Assembly: GCA_938014865.1 (NCBI GenBank)
Contig: CALLQJ010000099.1
Coordinates: 1-8,033, forward strand
Length of the DNA: 8,033 nt
Source of the DNA: an uncultured Fastidiosipila sp.
GTDB taxonomy: Bacteria > Bacillota > Clostridia > Saccharofermentanales > Fastidiosipilaceae
Direction of reading: 5' to 3'
Positions 6,602 to 8,033 of this stretch are shown here, one piece after another (the first letter of the stretch is position 1; every line of letters begins with the position of its first letter). Under the pieces are notes generated by a model. The model saw nothing but the letters and a program-made list of their open reading frames with translations. It made no database searches and was not told the DNA's origin. A program made the position numbers and the translations under genes.

Positions 6602-6674
6602 TTATTTTGCGAGTTTCTTGTATCTTTTTGACAAAACACTTCTATTTTTGCGTTTATTGCTGTTTTTTTATGCA
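6602..6674 (-). repeat. Four A-rich direct elements about 21 nt apart (candidate operators)
   Basis: Reading the minus strand, similar 10-mers occur at 6674-6665 (TGCATAAAAA), 6652-6643 (CGCAAAAATA), 6632-6623 (GTCAAAAAGA) and 6611-6602 (CGCAAAATAA). Start-to-start distances are 22, 20 and 21 nt, close to two helical turns, so all would face the same side of the DNA. The last element ends 3 nt before the weak -35 position, where a bound activator could touch RNA polymerase. The region is AT-rich, so chance similarity cannot be excluded. Confidence 0.35.
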
Positions 6675-6722
6675 TTTCTGCCAAAAACGTTCAATAAATA
6701 TCATTTTAAATATCTTTTTTTC

Positions 6723-6763
6723 AAAGAGAAAAACCGAAAGAAGTCCGAGCTGCTTCTTTCGGT
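6723..6763 (-). terminator. Intrinsic terminator after the YitT-family gene
   Basis: A perfect 11-bp inverted repeat (ACCGAAAGAAG / CTTCTTTCGGT; 6733-6743 with 6753-6763) surrounds a 9-nt loop. On the minus strand it is followed by TTTTCTCTTT, the expected U-rich tail. It lies about 60 nt after the stop of the gene at 6826-7800 and separates that unit from the ABC operon. Confidence 0.85.
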
Positions 6764-6825
6764 CGATAAAAAATACAATATTTTTATAGAAAATTTTTAG
6801 ATAAGGACGGCTGAATGCGCCGATT

Positions 6826-7800
6826 TCAAATCAACTTTTCCCTCTGAAAGCCTTCCCCGGAGACATCCTTGACATCGGTCACAATAATAAAAGCTTCTTC
6901 GTCACGGGCATAGATTATTTTTTTTAAATCCGGGACCTCTCTGTTGCTCAATACAATCAACAAGACATTTTTTTCTGCGCCTGTGTACATGCCTTTACCG
7001 TTTAATGAAGTCACACCGCGTTTGAGTGTTTTCATAACGTCATCTGCAATCGATTCTGCATGATCTGAAATGACATAACACGCCCGGGAAGAATCGGTAC
7101 CGATCAAGACCATATCGGCGGTTCTTCCGGACAGAAACAACGAGATAAAAGCATACATTGCCGAAACAATATTAGGAGTATCCAGATAGCCGTAGGTTAG
7201 GACCGATAAGGCAATTACCACGACATCAAAATAGAAAACAAATTGACCTATGGTAAGATTTTCAAAGCGTTCCGTCGCTAAAACAGCCAGTATATCCGAT
7301 CCGCCGGTCGTATAATGCCCGCGGAATATAATGCCGAATCCTAAACCGTAGACAACCCCTCCGAAAATAGCAAAAATCAGATGATCCGGTTCTCCTTCCA
7401 AAGGCGCAATGATGATGTCGAACCAATCATCCATAAATAAGGCCGTAATATCAATCATGATGGACGACACAAAGGTTCCGATAAGACTTCGGTAAACCAT
7501 GCGAAAGCCGTAGAATTTCCAGCCGGCCAAAAGGATCGGAATATTCAATAAAATGGAATACGTACCCAAACTTAAGAGGTCTCCGCTGCCGCTCAGTACA
7601 TAAAGGATGGTCGCTATACCGGAAACACCGCCCATTGTGATTTTCGTCGGCAGATAAATCACATTAACCGCAAAAGCCGTGAGCACGGATCCTATGATAA
7701 GTAAAAGGAAATTCTTGGCTTCACTTTTCCAATCAAAACTGCGGGTTAAATATTTGAAGCCGCGAAATTTGCGATGCTGAGGCGTTTTTCCTGAACCCAT
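6826..7800 (-). CDS. YitT-family membrane protein (YitT + DUF2179 domains)
   Basis: This 324-residue protein has an N-terminal membrane part of about six or seven helices (roughly 31-50, 80-96, 104-123, 142-160, 186-204 and 208-224) and a C-terminal soluble DUF2179 domain (about 235-315). Family marks are 'IYLPTKITMGGVSGIATIL' after the first helix, TTGGSDILA (164-172), and in the tail 'RGVTSLNGKGMYTG' and 'REVPDLKKIIYARDEEAFIIV'. The family is common in Bacillota, but its transport or signalling role is not established. The length is somewhat above the usual 280-290 because of a charged 20-residue N-terminal extension. That start is supported by GGAGGG 4 nt before the ATG. It lies 104 bp downstream of uxaC beyond a hairpin and ends in a strong terminator, so it is either the tail of the uxaC unit or has its own weak promoter that I cannot see. 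Confidence 0.9.
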   Translation of the reverse strand: MGSGKTPQHRKFRGFKYLTRSFDWKSEAKNFLLLIIGSVLTAFAVNVIYLPTKITMGGVSGIATILYVLSGSGDLLSLGTYSILLNIPILLAGWKFYGFRMVYRSLIGTFVSSIMIDITALFMDDWFDIIIAPLEGEPDHLIFAIFGGVVYGLGFGIIFRGHYTTGGSDILAVLATERFENLTIGQFVFYFDVVVIALSVLTYGYLDTPNIVSAMYAFISLFLSGRTADMVLIGTDSSRACYVISDHAESIADDVMKTLKRGVTSLNGKGMYTGAEKNVLLIVLSNREVPDLKKIIYARDEEAFIIVTDVKDVSGEGFQREKLI

Positions 7801-7831
7801 AGACCCTCCGTTCTCTTCAAATACAGATTCT

Positions 7832-7877
7832 GAAAATCGGCTGCAGTTTCCTTGACGGACCTGCGGAAGCTGCAGCC
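7832..7877 (-). terminator. Hairpin between uxaC and the YitT-family gene
   Basis: GGCTGCAG at 7877-7870 pairs with CTGCAGCC at 7846-7839 on the minus strand, extended by a TTCC/GGAA pair after one mismatch, with a loop of about 13 nt. GATTTTC follows, giving only a T4 tract. It is placed as a terminator for uxaC, 28 bp after its stop, but the weak tail suggests partial read-through into the YitT-family gene. Confidence 0.55.
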
Positions 7878-7904
7878 TCAGTCTTCGGATGACGTTTTGC
7901 AGAC

Positions 7905-8033
7905 TTACTTGAGATTAAAATATTTCACTGCATTATTAAAGCTGATATTCTGTACCATTTCGCCGAGGAATTCCTCATGCGCCGGGTATATGCCGCGCTC
8001 TACCCAGTCACCGATGATATTGCCCAGAATTCT
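7905..8033 (-). CDS. uxaC: Uronate (glucuronate/galacturonate) isomerase, C-terminal end
   Basis: The gene enters from the right edge, and only the last 42 codons plus the TAA (7905-7907) are present. The visible residues contain the typical UxaC ending: ILGNIIGDWVERGIYP (Gly-x-Trp-Val-Glu-x-Gly-x-Tyr-Pro), EEFLGEMVQNISFNNA and then KYF close to the terminus. UxaC (about 465-470 residues in the family) converts D-glucuronate to D-fructuronate and D-galacturonate to D-tagaturonate, the first step of hexuronate breakdown in the cytoplasm. The catalytic metal-binding residues lie in the missing part. The ending looks intact, with no frameshift. Its presence suggests that a uronate-catabolic locus continues to the right of the window. 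Confidence 0.85.
   Translation of the reverse strand, partial: RILGNIIGDWVERGIYPAHEEFLGEMVQNISFNNAVKYFNLK

Noticed and set aside
6579..6677. Inverted AAATGCAT / ATGCATTT pair (6579-6586 and 6670-6677) as an operator
   Set aside because: The core ATGCAT is itself a palindrome, the two copies are about 90 bp apart, and AT-rich DNA gives such matches often.
6441..6800. Plus-strand open frame of about 119 codons over the operon promoter region
   Set aside because: The translation is Phe/Leu/Lys-rich as expected from AT-rich non-coding DNA, there is no SD, and it runs across a clear terminator hairpin and the start of the permease gene.

Overview
The window looks like part of a Bacillota (Firmicutes) chromosome. 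Signs of this are purine-rich Shine-Dalgarno (SD) sequences before nearly every gene, a lipoprotein-type solute-binding protein, a sugar ABC operon with no ATPase gene of its own, and a YitT-family membrane protein. I cannot assign a genus. Every intact gene lies on the minus strand, so transcription runs from high to low coordinates. The only plus-strand gene trace is the broken tail of an AraC-type regulator at the left edge.

In the direction of transcription, the right edge holds the last 42 codons of uronate isomerase (uxaC). A hairpin (7833-7877) follows, then a YitT-family membrane protein (6826-7800), which ends at a strong intrinsic terminator (6723-6763). The space from 6479 to 6825 has no convincing gene. 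It carries that terminator and then an AT-rich promoter region with a perfect -10 box, a poor -35 box and four similar A-rich elements about two helical turns apart.

From there runs the main operon: two CUT1-type sugar permeases (5588-6478 and 4752-5591, overlapping by ATGA), their lipoprotein substrate-binding protein (3268-4656), and two tandem paralogous two-domain cupin proteins (2488-3225 and 1643-2455). After a 12-bp perfect hairpin comes a MATE-family exporter (216-1583). Spacings between successive genes up to the hairpin are -4, 95, 42 and 32 bp, so they are probably one transcript. The MATE gene is visibly more AT-rich than the cupin genes and may be a later addition.

A reasonable reading is a sugar-uptake cassette whose substrate is handled by one or both cupins, next to a uronate-catabolic gene. 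The ATPase and the main catabolic enzymes must lie elsewhere. The substrate is unknown, and the uronate link rests only on the neighbouring uxaC. The most interesting part is the cupin pair: the two proteins share one architecture, but their metal sites have diverged (His-rich in one, with one usual ligand lost in the other).
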